A stretch of DNA of 64,000 nucleotides from Verrucomicrobiota bacterium (GCA_023431185.1 JAEYXS010000085.1:1-64000); one strand, 5' to 3'; positions 35,438 to 44,740 are shown, counted from the stretch's first letter. Translations and numbers: made by a program. Notes: generated by a model not told the origin, from the sequence alone.

Positions 35438-36892
35438 TCACTTCACCTTCCCCAACAACTCCAAAAGCACCGCCACAATCTTCCGCGACGCCTCTTTCTC
35501 CACCCGGTTCGTCCCCAGCCACGTCTCATAGCCGCCCAGCTCATGCTGCTCCGGCGTCGGCAGGTAGCCGTAACCCCCATTCGCCAGCTCGATGACGAAC
35601 ATCGGCTTCACCGGGCTCTTCGCCTTCAATTCCAAGCCCGTCTCTGCGAACGTCTCAAACGGGATCGCCGCCACCGCGAACTCGCCGATGCGGAATGCCT
35701 GCAGCAAAATACGAACGTCCTTCGGCCATTCCGCCGCGCTTAAGGTCCGCTCCGCATACGCCTTCTCCAGCCGATGCACCGGCGAGATGGTTGGCGGTTT
35801 TGCCAGTGCTTCCTTCGCCCACTTCACTTGTTCTGGTGTGGCTACCCGCATCGCCAGCGTCAGCTCGCTCTGCGCCGCCTTCAATTCCACCCAATCACTG
35901 TGCTGGATCGTTTGATAAACCTTGAACACCTCCTGTGCCACGTCCTCCGCCACGATCTTCATCTTCTCATACGGCGCGCGCTTCTCTGATTTGCCTGCAA
36001 AATTGATATTGTTCACATCACCACAAGGCCCGTTCGCCAGCATGCCCACGAACGGCACATCCGTCCGCTCTGCCTTCAGCAGTTCACCGATGCGATTCGC
36101 GAACACCGCGAAGTAATCCGCCGAGATCACGCCATTCGGCACGCCGCCCACGTAATGCAGCGAGTAATTCGCGAGCAAGGCGAGGGGCACGCCATTCGTC
36201 GATTGCACCGAGAGGAACGACACTTGCGGATCGGTCGGACCGGCGGGCTCCAGCAGGTTCGGATTCCCCACGCCTGGATTCATCACCACCTTGTCCTCGC
36301 CACCGAAGGGATTCGTCATTTTCGTGCCCGGCTTCATCTTCCAGCGGCGATTGAACACATGCTGCGGCACCGAACCCGCCCCGTAGCCGATCTTCGCCGG
36401 TTGCAGATTGTTCACCGCGCGCCGCACCCCATCCGCGATGCGCCGTGCGAGAAACGTCTGGTAATCATCGAACGGCTTGCCCACCGCCAACGCATTTTCA
36501 CCCCGCGCACTCGGCCCCGAATGCGTGTGCGTGGCCGACATCATCATGTTCTCCACCGGGATGCCTGTCGCCTCGTTGATCTGCTTCTTCGCCGCATCAA
36601 ACACCTCGCGATTCACCGACACGCTGTCCACCACGGCAAAGACCAGCCTCGTCGTGCCGTCATCCAGCACCAGACACCGCGCATGCAGTTCATCGTTGAT
36701 ATGCTTGGCCGGCGGGATGGTGAAGTTCCCGACAATGCCCGCCCCCAGAAACGGCGTGATATTACTCGTCGCCGCGCCCGCCTTGAAGACCTTGGCCTTG
36801 GGTGCCGGCTGGGCTTGCGTCGAGATGCAGGTCGCCAACAAAGCGATGACCAGCGTTTTCAGAAAACCCCGTTTGTGCATTTCAAACTTCAT
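35438..36892 (-). CDS. Neutral ceramidase-like secreted protein
   Basis: Protein of 484 residues from the ATG at 36892, which overlaps the stop codon of the previous gene (ATGA), so translation is probably coupled; an ATG at 36880 is an alternative. A signal peptide follows (LKTLVIALLATCISTQAQ). It matches the N-terminal domain of neutral/alkaline non-lysosomal ceramidase: ATSNITPF, HARCLVLDDG, FAVVDSVSVNREVF, and the metal-binding MMSATHTHSGP. At 484 residues it lacks the usual C-terminal domain of true ceramidases. In verrucomicrobia and planctomycetes such proteins are widespread and their real substrate is open. Confidence 0.85.
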   Translation of the reverse strand: MKFEMHKRGFLKTLVIALLATCISTQAQPAPKAKVFKAGAATSNITPFLGAGIVGNFTIPPAKHINDELHARCLVLDDGTTRLVFAVVDSVSVNREVFDAAKKQINEATGIPVENMMMSATHTHSGPSARGENALAVGKPFDDYQTFLARRIADGVRRAVNNLQPAKIGYGAGSVPQHVFNRRWKMKPGTKMTNPFGGEDKVVMNPGVGNPNLLEPAGPTDPQVSFLSVQSTNGVPLALLANYSLHYVGGVPNGVISADYFAVFANRIGELLKAERTDVPFVGMLANGPCGDVNNINFAGKSEKRAPYEKMKIVAEDVAQEVFKVYQTIQHSDWVELKAAQSELTLAMRVATPEQVKWAKEALAKPPTISPVHRLEKAYAERTLSAAEWPKDVRILLQAFRIGEFAVAAIPFETFAETGLELKAKSPVKPMFVIELANGGYGYLPTPEQHELGGYETWLGTNRVEKEASRKIVAVLLELLGKVK

Positions 36893-39027
36893 ACGCTCAA
36901 AAACTCTTTCTCTACCTTCATTACCTTCCCGCTCGCCAGCACCTTTACCTCTGCGGTCACCGTATGTTTGCCCGCTTTCAGCGAGGGCAGGGGACACTCA
37001 TGATACACATCCGCGACCTTGGCTGCCGTCCCTTTCTTCACCTGCTTCGTCGTTACTTCCTCGCCATCCAGCAGCAGCTTCACCAGTTGCACCCGTTCTA
37101 ACTTCGGTGCGCCTTGCGTCGTGTTCTCCCACTGGCAACGCACCCTTATGTTCACGCCACTCTCCGGCCGACCCGCTTCCAATTCATCCTCTGGCCGCAC
37201 GACTACTATGGACGCCAGCGGCCGTTGGATATTCGGATTATCCCACCAGCGCCATGCCGTTTCGTGTTGCTTCACGAACGCCGCCACTTCATCCGAGCCC
37301 GCATGCATCCATAGCTTCCCCTCGCTGTTCGCATCTTTTCTGACAGCCACCACCCAATTGTTTTTCAACGCCTCGAGCCAACCTTCCCATGTCGGCTCTT
37401 TCGCGAGAAAAAGCGTGCGAAAACCCTCGGTCATGTCGCTGAACCACCACGGCTCCGGCCCATGCGCATCGTGCAGGGCCACGAACGGGATCTGCCCGCG
37501 ATACCGCATGAGCCACGGCGACGTGTTCGTGAAACGCGGATTCCCGAAATGAAACGTGCTGATTGCCGCGAACCCGCCGCGCTGGATCGAATCATCCAGG
37601 AGCACGCGCACCAGCGCCTCATTCTCGCCGAACTGCCAGATGAGCCGGCCTTGCCCGTTCTCCAACGGCTTCCAGCGCCGCTCACGAAATTCCTCCCAAG
37701 ACACATCACCCGCCTTCGCCAGTGAATCGCCGATGCTCGCACCTGCTGGCGCGATGATGTCGCTCGTGTGGCTGTAAGTCCCGTAGCCCGGGATATCCAC
37801 CCACGTGCCATACTCCTCATTCGCCACGAAAAACTTCACCGGCACCTTTTCCTCATCCGCGATCGCTTCCGCCTTCGCGAGCCATTTCGCCGACGCATTC
37901 TTCGCCCCCCACAGATGGATGCGCAGCGACTTCGCCAGCAACACCGCCTCCGTCGGACTCCCTTGCCCATGCGCCTCGATCTGCATGGACCATACCTTCA
38001 AATCCTTTGGCAAAGACTTCTTGATCGCTGGCCGCGGCGTTTGCTTCGCCAAGTTCTCCAGCACGCCCAAAGCACTCAGTGCATCCAGTGCGTAATACGT
38101 CGCCAACGGATTGCTCTGCCAACCCGGCCGGTCACTGAACCCGCCATCCTCATTCCAGAGCGAGAGCAGATACTGGATGCACCCTTCGCGATTAGTCGGC
38201 TCCGAATTTAAGAGTTTCAACGACCTCACCGCCGCCCGCGTATAAGCCACATCATCCAGCGCCCCGAAATTCGCATCCGGCTGATACGTGAAACCGCCGC
38301 TCGCCAGTTGGCATTCCCGCAGCCACGTCACCGACGCTTCGCGTTTCTCATCCTGCCGTTTCAGCGCACGCATGGCCTGCAATCCCCACCAGGTATTCAG
38401 CACGTTGCCGTTCGCATTCTTCGCGTTCGGTGTGCTGTTGAAGCTCCCGTTGATGCGCCACCGGATGTTCAGATAATCGATGAATTCCTGATCGATGTCC
38501 GTGAGCGGCAATCCCAGCAACTCGCGCCCGACGAAAGCCGTCATCTCCCCCTCAAATACCGGATACGAACGTTTCTCATACTGCGGCAGGTAGCGATACG
38601 GCTTCACCATCGCCTTCACCTTGGCGTGCAGATCCTCCGCCTTGTCCCCGAGCCATACGAGGCTCTGCACCTGCTGATAGAGAAAACTCTGGATCTCCTG
38701 CTCGGGTTTCTTCTTCCGCAACGGATGATTCGTCCGCACCCACTCCGCCAATCGCTTCGGTTCCGGCGGCATCTGTCCAAGAGCTTGATAGCATCCGATC
38801 ACCGCAAACGTCGGTGTGAGGTGTGCATCCTGCTGGTCGATCCACGCATAACCGCCCTCCGTCCGCTTGTGCCGTGCCAAATATCTAAAAACCTTTTCCT
38901 TCCAAGCCGCATCCGATGCGAACAACCGTGTGTTATTCGCCCCCAGCAACACACCCGCCGATGCAACGCCTTTCAGCCATTGCCGACGGCTTAGCGCTAT
39001 CCTGTCCGTTTTATTCCCACTCTTCAC
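36889..39027 (-). CDS. Tat-exported alpha/alpha-toroid (prenyltransferase-like) protein with PHP-like domain
   Basis: Protein of 712 residues with a twin-arginine signal (SRRQWLKGVASAG). Residues about 45-300 form repeated helical units like those of the prenyltransferase/squalene oxidase toroid (GGYAWIDQQD, WWGLQAMRAL, GGFTYQPDANFGALDDVAYTRAAV cut to GGFTYQPDANFGALDD, DGGFSDRPGWQSNPLATYYAL cut to GGFSDRPGWQSN). The second half (about 380-600) has WVDIPGYGTYSHTSD and FVALHDAHGPEPWWF and may be a PHP-like hydrolase-type domain. The C-terminus is Ig-like (about 610-712). Function unknown. It overlaps the ceramidase-like gene by four bases and follows a sulfatase, so the three probably act on one exported substrate. 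Confidence 0.72.
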   Translation of the reverse strand: MKSGNKTDRIALSRRQWLKGVASAGVLLGANNTRLFASDAAWKEKVFRYLARHKRTEGGYAWIDQQDAHLTPTFAVIGCYQALGQMPPEPKRLAEWVRTNHPLRKKKPEQEIQSFLYQQVQSLVWLGDKAEDLHAKVKAMVKPYRYLPQYEKRSYPVFEGEMTAFVGRELLGLPLTDIDQEFIDYLNIRWRINGSFNSTPNAKNANGNVLNTWWGLQAMRALKRQDEKREASVTWLRECQLASGGFTYQPDANFGALDDVAYTRAAVRSLKLLNSEPTNREGCIQYLLSLWNEDGGFSDRPGWQSNPLATYYALDALSALGVLENLAKQTPRPAIKKSLPKDLKVWSMQIEAHGQGSPTEAVLLAKSLRIHLWGAKNASAKWLAKAEAIADEEKVPVKFFVANEEYGTWVDIPGYGTYSHTSDIIAPAGASIGDSLAKAGDVSWEEFRERRWKPLENGQGRLIWQFGENEALVRVLLDDSIQRGGFAAISTFHFGNPRFTNTSPWLMRYRGQIPFVALHDAHGPEPWWFSDMTEGFRTLFLAKEPTWEGWLEALKNNWVVAVRKDANSEGKLWMHAGSDEVAAFVKQHETAWRWWDNPNIQRPLASIVVVRPEDELEAGRPESGVNIRVRCQWENTTQGAPKLERVQLVKLLLDGEEVTTKQVKKGTAAKVADVYHECPLPSLKAGKHTVTAEVKVLASGKVMKVEKEFLSV

Positions 39028-39070
39028 TTTTCCCCTTTGTTGCTTGGAACTTCTTTTGAGCTTACTTCCA

Positions 39071-39114
39071 TTCGATGTTCAGAGTTCGATGTTGGATGTT
39101 CGGTGTTTCCCATC
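39071..39114. repeat. 44-bp direct repeat, right copy
   Basis: Same unit as 35391-35434, with two base differences and one single-base gap; begins TTCGATGTTCAGAGTTCGAT and ends TTTCCCATC. Each copy lies just downstream (on the minus strand) of a stop codon, of the ceramidase-like gene and of the sulfatase respectively. Confidence 0.85.
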
Positions 39115-39138
39115 ACATTGACCCGCCGGTGCAACCGG

Positions 39139-40602
39139 CTACCGCCCCACCGCCTTAAACCCCTTCCGCAACAGCCCATCCTGATCCATGATCGGTTTCG
39201 CTGTAGTCGACTTGCCCATCGGACGGCAGCCCGGGCCTTCTGTGCCATCACCCAGATCCGCGCGTGCCTGTTCCGCATACGCCTGCAGCTTCGCGACGAT
39301 CTCCGCATTATCCGCCGCCACGTCCTTGCTCTCCCCGATATCTTTCTTCAGGTCATAGAGCTTGCCCGTCTTGGTTTCCAGTTTCCACGTGCCTGACCGC
39401 ACTGCTTCCAGCGTGCCGCCTTCACGTGCCGCCGCGCGATAATAGTAATACATCTCATGCCCCTTGGCGTTCTTCTCACCCAGCAAAAGCGGCGTGATAT
39501 CCTGCCCGTCCAGCTTGCGATCCGTCGGCACCTTGCCACCGCCCAACGTGACGAGCGTGGGCAGGATATCGATCATCCCCGTGATTTCATCCGTGCTTTT
39601 GCCTGCTGGCACCTTGCCTGGCCACCACGCGATGGTGCAAACGCGCATGCCGCCCTCCAGCGTGCTCGCCTTGAAGCCGCGCAAAGGCGTGTTCTTCCCG
39701 CGCGCCGTGCCGCCATTGTCACTGGTGAAGATCACCAGCGTCTTCGTATCCAGTTTCAGGTCGCGCAATTTGTCCAGCACCTGGCCCACGCTCCAGTCCG
39801 TCTCCTCCACCCAATCGCTATAGAGGCCGTTCGGCGATTTGCCCGCGAAGTTCTTGCCCGGATAGATCGGGAAATGCACCGACGAATGCGGCAGATACAG
39901 AAAGAACGGCTTGTCCTTGTTCCGCTCGGTGAATTTCAACGACTCGCGCGTGTAGCGCTCCACCAGTTCCGTCTGCTCCTGTGCTTTCACGCGGATGACC
40001 AGTTCCGAATCCCCGCGGATGAGCGGCAGCGGCGGATGCTTCGGCGCATTGCGCTTTTTCTCGTCCGATTTGTCGTCGGGAGGCGCTTCACCCAGATTGC
40101 TCCGCGCGCCTTCACTCGCCGGGCCCATATCGTTGGAGTAGGGGATGCCGTAATAATAATCGAACCCCTGATGCGTCGGCAGCATCTCCCGCTGATCGCC
40201 CAGGTGCCACTTGCCGATGCACGCCGTCGCATAACCCGCCTCCTTCAGCAACTCCGCCACGGTGATCTCGCTCGGCGCGAGCCCTTGCGCCTCGCCGGGG
40301 AAGAACACGCGATTGACGCCCACGCGCTTGAAGTAAGACCCCGTCATCAACTGCGCCCGCGAGGGCGAACAGACTGGCGCGGCGTAGAACGAGGTGAGCT
40401 TCAAGCCCTCCTTCGCCATGCGATCCAGATGTGGCGTACGGTTCAGCGTCGAGCCAAACGGTCCGATGTCCGCATAGCCAAGATCATCGATGTTGATGAC
40501 GATGAAGTTGGGCTTCGGCTCCGCCGCGGGCAGTGAGGGAAGCAAGGCGAGGCCGACCGCGAAGATCAGCCACCGGAAGGACAACCAGAGTGATGCTTTC
40601 AT
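39139..40602 (-). CDS. Secreted sulfatase (formylglycine-dependent)
   Basis: Protein of 487 residues from the ATG at 40602 (an ATG four codons earlier, at 40614, is an alternative). Signal peptide RWLIFAVGLALLPSLPAA. Sulfatase signature CSPSRAQLMTG with C78 to become formylglycine, DDLG (39-42) for metal, IGKWHLGDQ near 160 and FTSDNGG near 290. It contains a charged insert around 200-220. It hydrolyses sulfate esters in the periplasm. It heads a minus-strand cassette with the toroid and ceramidase-like proteins; the 111 bases after it hold a hairpin (39125-39139) and the direct repeat. Confidence 0.92.
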   Translation of the reverse strand: MKASLWLSFRWLIFAVGLALLPSLPAAEPKPNFIVINIDDLGYADIGPFGSTLNRTPHLDRMAKEGLKLTSFYAAPVCSPSRAQLMTGSYFKRVGVNRVFFPGEAQGLAPSEITVAELLKEAGYATACIGKWHLGDQREMLPTHQGFDYYYGIPYSNDMGPASEGARSNLGEAPPDDKSDEKKRNAPKHPPLPLIRGDSELVIRVKAQEQTELVERYTRESLKFTERNKDKPFFLYLPHSSVHFPIYPGKNFAGKSPNGLYSDWVEETDWSVGQVLDKLRDLKLDTKTLVIFTSDNGGTARGKNTPLRGFKASTLEGGMRVCTIAWWPGKVPAGKSTDEITGMIDILPTLVTLGGGKVPTDRKLDGQDITPLLLGEKNAKGHEMYYYYRAAAREGGTLEAVRSGTWKLETKTGKLYDLKKDIGESKDVAADNAEIVAKLQAYAEQARADLGDGTEGPGCRPMGKSTTAKPIMDQDGLLRKGFKAVGR

Positions 40603-40729
40603 GGGATGCGTCATATTACAGAGCCGTTCTGCCTTGCACGCAAGCCGCGAGTTTCCCTTTAGTTTCTCATTCGTCCACACTGCCTCTCGAAGTGCCAGTG
40701 AGTTGGGAAAGCATAGTAAAGCTCCATCT

Positions 40730-40761
40730 CCCTCTCTTCCAACGGCAGTTGGAGGAGAGGG
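40730..40761. repeat. CTCTCCC-family hairpin
   Basis: CCCTCTC TTCCAAC pairs with GTTGGA GGAGAGGG, a 14-bp stem with one G-U pair around GGCA, followed by TCGGGGAGAGG. Confidence 0.7.
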
Positions 40762-40921
40762 TCGGGGAGAGGAGGCACTGATTGGCGGCCGACCGTTGGC
40801 CTTTCTGATTTCGGCGCCCGGCTTGCTTGTCTTCTGCCTCTGCGGGGCAGTGTGCGAATGCTTCTTAGCCCAGTTCATCTTTCCCTTTCTCATTTTCTAC
40901 GCTCTCATCCTAAACCGGTCA

Positions 40922-40971
40922 GTATGACATCCGCTGTCATACCACCTCATTTTCCTGAAATATTTTTCAGG
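40922..40971. promoter_or_regulatory. Pair of adjacent inverted repeats upstream of the two-repeat protein
   Basis: GTATGACA (40922-40929) with TGTCATAC (40935-40942), and CCTGAAA (40954-40960) with TTTCAGG (40965-40971). They are about 275 bases upstream of the start at 41245, without T-tracts. They could be operators or RNA hairpins. Confidence 0.4.
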
Positions 40972-41244
40972 CGGCATAACCATCTGCGAATGGCCGGGTG
41001 GCGGTCTTTGGTTTGGCGATCTAGGCGAAACTTCGCCCACCTTCCTCCATCTGCCCGAACCGTAACCCAAAGCGCCTTTCTGGATTGTCACACTTTTGTC
41101 ATATATGAACTTCTCGAGATTGATTGTGATACTGGTTTTCTCCACTTCTCCTTGACCTGTGGCTGTCCCTTTCACTTACATAGCGTCAATTCAAGCCATG
41201 GAGAGCCGCATCCCGATGTGCGGTTGAACCAAGTGGATCGACCT

Positions 41245-43233
41245 ATGAGCACCAAGGAAAAGAAGATCAGTCTGCGCGATAAAGGCCCGTTCACGCCGGA
41301 AGAAGCCGCCCGTCGTATCGAAGTGTTCAGCCGCGAACTGCCCCACTTCAAACTGGTTCATCCGAAGATGCAAGAAGACTGGCTGAATTGGACATGGGAG
41401 ACAGCTTATCCGGTGCCGCTGAAGCAATTGCCCTCAGAGTTGATATACAAGGGGTTGAATTCTGTTTCCGGGAATAGTGAGAGCGAACTGCACCAATCGT
41501 TGCTCGAGGATTTCAAAAAGATTTCGGCCCGTCTGGATGGTTGCAGCGGCCTTTCGCTGGACATCGAGTTTGCCCCAGAACACGACACCAGTGTGGAGGG
41601 GGTGCAATCACTCAACTACAGTGAGTACGATGGTGAAGAGGAGTTATCCATCACCTCCTGCCTCTGGACCAAACCGCCTGCGGAGAAGAAAGCTGAAGAA
41701 ACGGAGATTCCCAAACTCGTCCCTTGGGCGAAGGGCCTATCGTGGGATTCTTGCTTTGTTGAGCCAGAAGGGAAGTCCGATGCCAAAGGCCGTAAATACT
41801 ATCGGGTGCATTTCTCTTTCGATCTGGTTGACGCAAAACCCGCCTTTCTCGCCAAAGTATGGGGTCTTGTGCTCGCCACTCAGAAGTCAGGACCGAAACC
41901 TGTCGAATGGCGCGTAGATTTTGAAGCCGATCAAAATAGCGAAAACTGCACAAACAATGCGGATTTCTCCTCCAGGATCGAAACGATCAATAAAGCCGGC
42001 TTGCCGGGCAAGGAATGCAGCCTGAACCTGACTGTAACATTCGATGGACTGGCAGCCGTGCCCGCTCTCTTTGCTTTCGCAACGCAGATGAATGATACCT
42101 CTTCTCCGCTCGCCTGCTTTGATTCCGATAAAGGAAAGCAGGCCTTGCTCCAATTTTCTGCCGATGAGGATGGCATCCAGTTCCATACGGTCGCCGGAGT
42201 GAAAGGATATGAAAAGTTAGTGAAGAGTACTCCCGCGAAGCCTCAGCCGAAGGCCAAGGAAAAGCCCGCCGCGCCCAAGCCTAAACCGACCGGCGCAGTG
42301 GAAAAAGTGAGCCTGACGGAGACCGGCCCGTTCACTCCCGCTGAAGCAGCCCGCCGCATCAAAGTCCTCAGCCACCAACTCCCTAATTTTATTCTCCGTC
42401 ACCCATCAAAATCTGAGTTGTCCTGGTATGGCTGGGAATGGGAGACAGATTATCCTGTCGTCGTGAAGAAGTTGTCACCGCACATTGATTTCAAAAAACT
42501 CTTCAGCATCAGCGCCACTTTCTCTGCAAAAGCCGACCAGAAACTCATGGCGGGCTTCTTAAAATCCGCCGCCTCTGTTCCGGAAAGTGACGGAGCCAAG
42601 CTTGTCGTCGAATTTTTCGGGTCATCCGTCCGCAGGGAAGGGCTGCGTGATATCGAGTTCTACACCTCTAGAGATTCTTGCTTTGTTTCACTCACTTTCC
42701 GGATGCTCGCCATATCTTCTGGTGATGCTACGAAAGATGAGCAGGAAGTTCCTGATCTTGTTGCCGAAGCTGCTGAGCAGCCTTGGACAGAACGCAGCGT
42801 TCTGTTCGAAAGATTCCGCAAGCCGGATTCAGAAGGACGCTTGGTTGCTTTAGTGTCTTTTACTGTCAAACTTCCTGTTGCACGTCGTGCTGAGGTTGAA
42901 GCTGTTTGGCATCACTTCACCTCTCGTCATGCCACCCCTAAGAAGCTGGAGTGGCAGATTTACTTCAAAGCCGAAGACTGCCGCGATGCCGCCCACTTTG
43001 CGAAACGGGTCGAGTCGGTCAATCAGGCCGGATTACCGGGCACGCGCTGCCGTCTGGCTACGGAGCTGACCTTCGCCGGTCTGGATGGTTTGGAAGATGT
43101 ATTTGGGCTGGCCCTGAACTCGAATGCCTTTCAGGCAGAACTGGCCACTTTCGAAACGGCAAATGGAAAGAGCGCCGGATTGCAGTTCACACCCGAGAAG
43201 AAGGGCATTCGCTTCATTCCTCGTTATCATTGA
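41245..43233 (+). CDS. Orphan protein made of two related halves
   Basis: Protein of 662 residues from the ATG at 41245; the open frame continues upstream but the N-terminus of the second half shows where the domain starts. Both halves begin alike: ISLRDKGPFTPEEAARRIEV (residues about 8-27) and VSLTETGPFTPAEAARRIKV (about 352-371), followed by a WxWET-YPV block, a later HFAKRVESVNQAGLPG/DFSSRIETINKAGLPG block and a C-terminal strand. The halves are joined by a Lys-, Pro- and Ala-rich linker (TPAKPQPKAKEKPAAPKPKP). No signal peptide, so probably cytoplasmic. I recognise no family. It is a clear duplication and fusion. Confidence 0.8.
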   Translation: MSTKEKKISLRDKGPFTPEEAARRIEVFSRELPHFKLVHPKMQEDWLNWTWETAYPVPLKQLPSELIYKGLNSVSGNSESELHQSLLEDFKKISARLDGCSGLSLDIEFAPEHDTSVEGVQSLNYSEYDGEEELSITSCLWTKPPAEKKAEETEIPKLVPWAKGLSWDSCFVEPEGKSDAKGRKYYRVHFSFDLVDAKPAFLAKVWGLVLATQKSGPKPVEWRVDFEADQNSENCTNNADFSSRIETINKAGLPGKECSLNLTVTFDGLAAVPALFAFATQMNDTSSPLACFDSDKGKQALLQFSADEDGIQFHTVAGVKGYEKLVKSTPAKPQPKAKEKPAAPKPKPTGAVEKVSLTETGPFTPAEAARRIKVLSHQLPNFILRHPSKSELSWYGWEWETDYPVVVKKLSPHIDFKKLFSISATFSAKADQKLMAGFLKSAASVPESDGAKLVVEFFGSSVRREGLRDIEFYTSRDSCFVSLTFRMLAISSGDATKDEQEVPDLVAEAAEQPWTERSVLFERFRKPDSEGRLVALVSFTVKLPVARRAEVEAVWHHFTSRHATPKKLEWQIYFKAEDCRDAAHFAKRVESVNQAGLPGTRCRLATELTFAGLDGLEDVFGLALNSNAFQAELATFETANGKSAGLQFTPEKKGIRFIPRYH

Positions 43234-43263
43234 TTGAGTCTCTGCATAGCCATCAAAGAAAAG

Positions 43264-43319
43264 AACCGCAGCGCCAGCTCAGCCTTCTCGGGGGCGTTTT
43301 GCCGGCACTGCGGTTTTTC
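43264..43319 (+). terminator. Terminator after the two-half protein
   Basis: AACCGCAG (43264-43271) pairs with CTGCGGTT (43308-43315) at the base of a larger GC-rich hairpin, followed by TTTTTC. Confidence 0.7.
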
Positions 43320-43508
43320 TGTGACGAAACCGGTCCGAAAATGGTTTCTAACGGATTCCGTCCGATATCTTTTAAAAAGCGATTTTTGACTGACTAAAAG
43401 CTGCTCCTACCACTGCTTGAAGAATTTACGCCTCCCTGTCAGATGCGCAACCGGCAATCAGCAGATATTTTGTAATGGCTCTGGCAGCGCTGGGTTTCCG
43501 GCTTCGGT

Positions 43509-44261
43509 TCACTTTACCCCGTACACCCAATGCTCATCGATGATCTTCGCCAGCCCGTCTGGTCGCGTGCCCGGTGGCACATGCAGGTAGAGGAAGCGGA
43601 TGAGTTTTTTATCCCGTTCGCTGAGCAGTGTCCGACCGCCCGTGTCGCCGTCTGATTCATACACGATGGAATCGGGGAAGAAGCCGGAATCATTGCGGAT
43701 GCCCATGGTCTGGTAGAGTTCCTCAAGCAAGGTGTGTTGCAGCAGGTCTCCCTTCAGTCCGTCTGCGATCACCACGACACCGGTTTCGAGCTCGATTTTC
43801 TCGTTCCAACTCACAAATTGCAGTCCGTCGAGCCCGCCGTCTGGAAGGGGCACCGGCATGCCCCACTTTTTCCCGAGCGCAGGCCAGTCCTTCTGCGGGG
43901 CGAACTGCACCTGCACATTCGCGCTTCGGGCCAGATCTGTGCCGGGTGCGGCCAAGGTCAGGGGATGCGCGCCGTCGAGGGCGGCGTTGATCTGGCCGAT
44001 CACCTGTTGCAACGCCGCGAGCTGGGTTTCGTTGCCGTTGATCGCCACGACCACGACTGGTTTGGTCCAGCGGGCGACGTGCAAGCGACGGCTGCCCGCT
44101 TCCGCCGAGGTCAGCACCTCCATGATCCAGCGTGCTTCGAGCCATTTCTGGGCGCTGAAATCCCGCGTCGCTGCGCGTTTGCTGGAGGGAGCCGGTTTGC
44201 TCGCGCAAGCGGTGAGCAGCAAGGCTATCCCCAAGACGATCAGGGCGGAACGATTCTTCAT
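43509..44261 (-). CDS. DUF2927 family lipoprotein
   Basis: Protein of 250 residues with a lipoprotein signal (LIVLGIALLLTACAS, Cys19 to be lipidated). The region after residue 65 fits DUF2927: an AINGNETQLAALQQVIGQIN helix (cut here to LAALQQVIGQIN), VQVQFAP, TLLEELYQTMGIRNDS, DSIVYESDGDTGGRT and LSERDKKLIRFLYL. DUF2927 has a metalloprotease-like look, but the HExxH found in some relatives is replaced here by a LLEELYQ context, so activity is not evident. Location would be the periplasmic face of a membrane. It stands alone upstream of the DUF2917 gene. Confidence 0.8.
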   Translation of the reverse strand: MKNRSALIVLGIALLLTACASKPAPSSKRAATRDFSAQKWLEARWIMEVLTSAEAGSRRLHVARWTKPVVVVAINGNETQLAALQQVIGQINAALDGAHPLTLAAPGTDLARSANVQVQFAPQKDWPALGKKWGMPVPLPDGGLDGLQFVSWNEKIELETGVVVIADGLKGDLLQHTLLEELYQTMGIRNDSGFFPDSIVYESDGDTGGRTLLSERDKKLIRFLYLHVPPGTRPDGLAKIIDEHWVYGVK

Positions 44262-44349
44262 ATGGCTGCCCCATGAAGCCGCAAATCCGGACGCGCAGCA
44301 ATCCTCAACGCTCTGCTCTGCAGATGAAAAATCACCGAACGCGTTCCGT

Positions 44350-44682
44350 TCAACTCAATACAATCTCTCCCGCCTGCAACGCCTCGATGACTGTCATGCC
44401 TTCCGCGGACACGCGCAGAGATTCGCCCGTCTTGAGCAGGTGATCTTTGCCTTCGCCCTCGTGCGTTATCCAAAAGCTGCCCGAGCGGACGGTGATTTCT
44501 TGAATGTCGGCATCCAGATCGAGCGTATGAAGTTCCCCTTTGGCCAGGCGGATTGAGCGGCAGCTCTTGGTGGCGGTGCAACGCGGTGTGCCGGACGTGG
44601 AGACGAGACCATTCCCCAGCCGCAGGACCCGGGTGAGCCCTTGGCTGAAGCCGCTGAACATGCTGAAACCACTGACTTTCAT
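44350..44682 (-). CDS. DUF2917 family protein
   Basis: Protein of 110 residues, the second half of which fits DUF2917: LDADIQEITVRSGSFWITHEGEG cut here to VRSGSFWITHEGEGKDHLL, then GESLRV and GMTVIEALQAGEI. This is a small beta-rich cupin-like fold. It is transcribed away from the MocR-type regulator gene and shares the operator region 44741-44807 with it, so it is a probable target of that regulator. No signal peptide; function unknown. Confidence 0.8.
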   Translation of the reverse strand: MKVSGFSMFSGFSQGLTRVLRLGNGLVSTSGTPRCTATKSCRSIRLAKGELHTLDLDADIQEITVRSGSFWITHEGEGKDHLLKTGESLRVSAEGMTVIEALQAGEIVLS

Positions 44683-44740
44683 ACGCTAACAGTCTAGGGC
44701 GAATGCCCGGCCTGCACAGATTCACCCAGTGAAATAGGTG

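Larger units (their letters stand above)
40603..41244. other. Intergenic region between divergent genes, with hairpins
   Basis: About 640 bases. It contains a CTCTCCC-family hairpin (40730-40761) and two adjacent perfect inverted repeats at 40922-40942 (GTATGACA with TGTCATAC) and 40954-40971 (CCTGAAA with TTTCAGG). Promoters for both flanking genes should lie here. Open frames running in from downstream are not convincing as protein. Confidence 0.6.
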
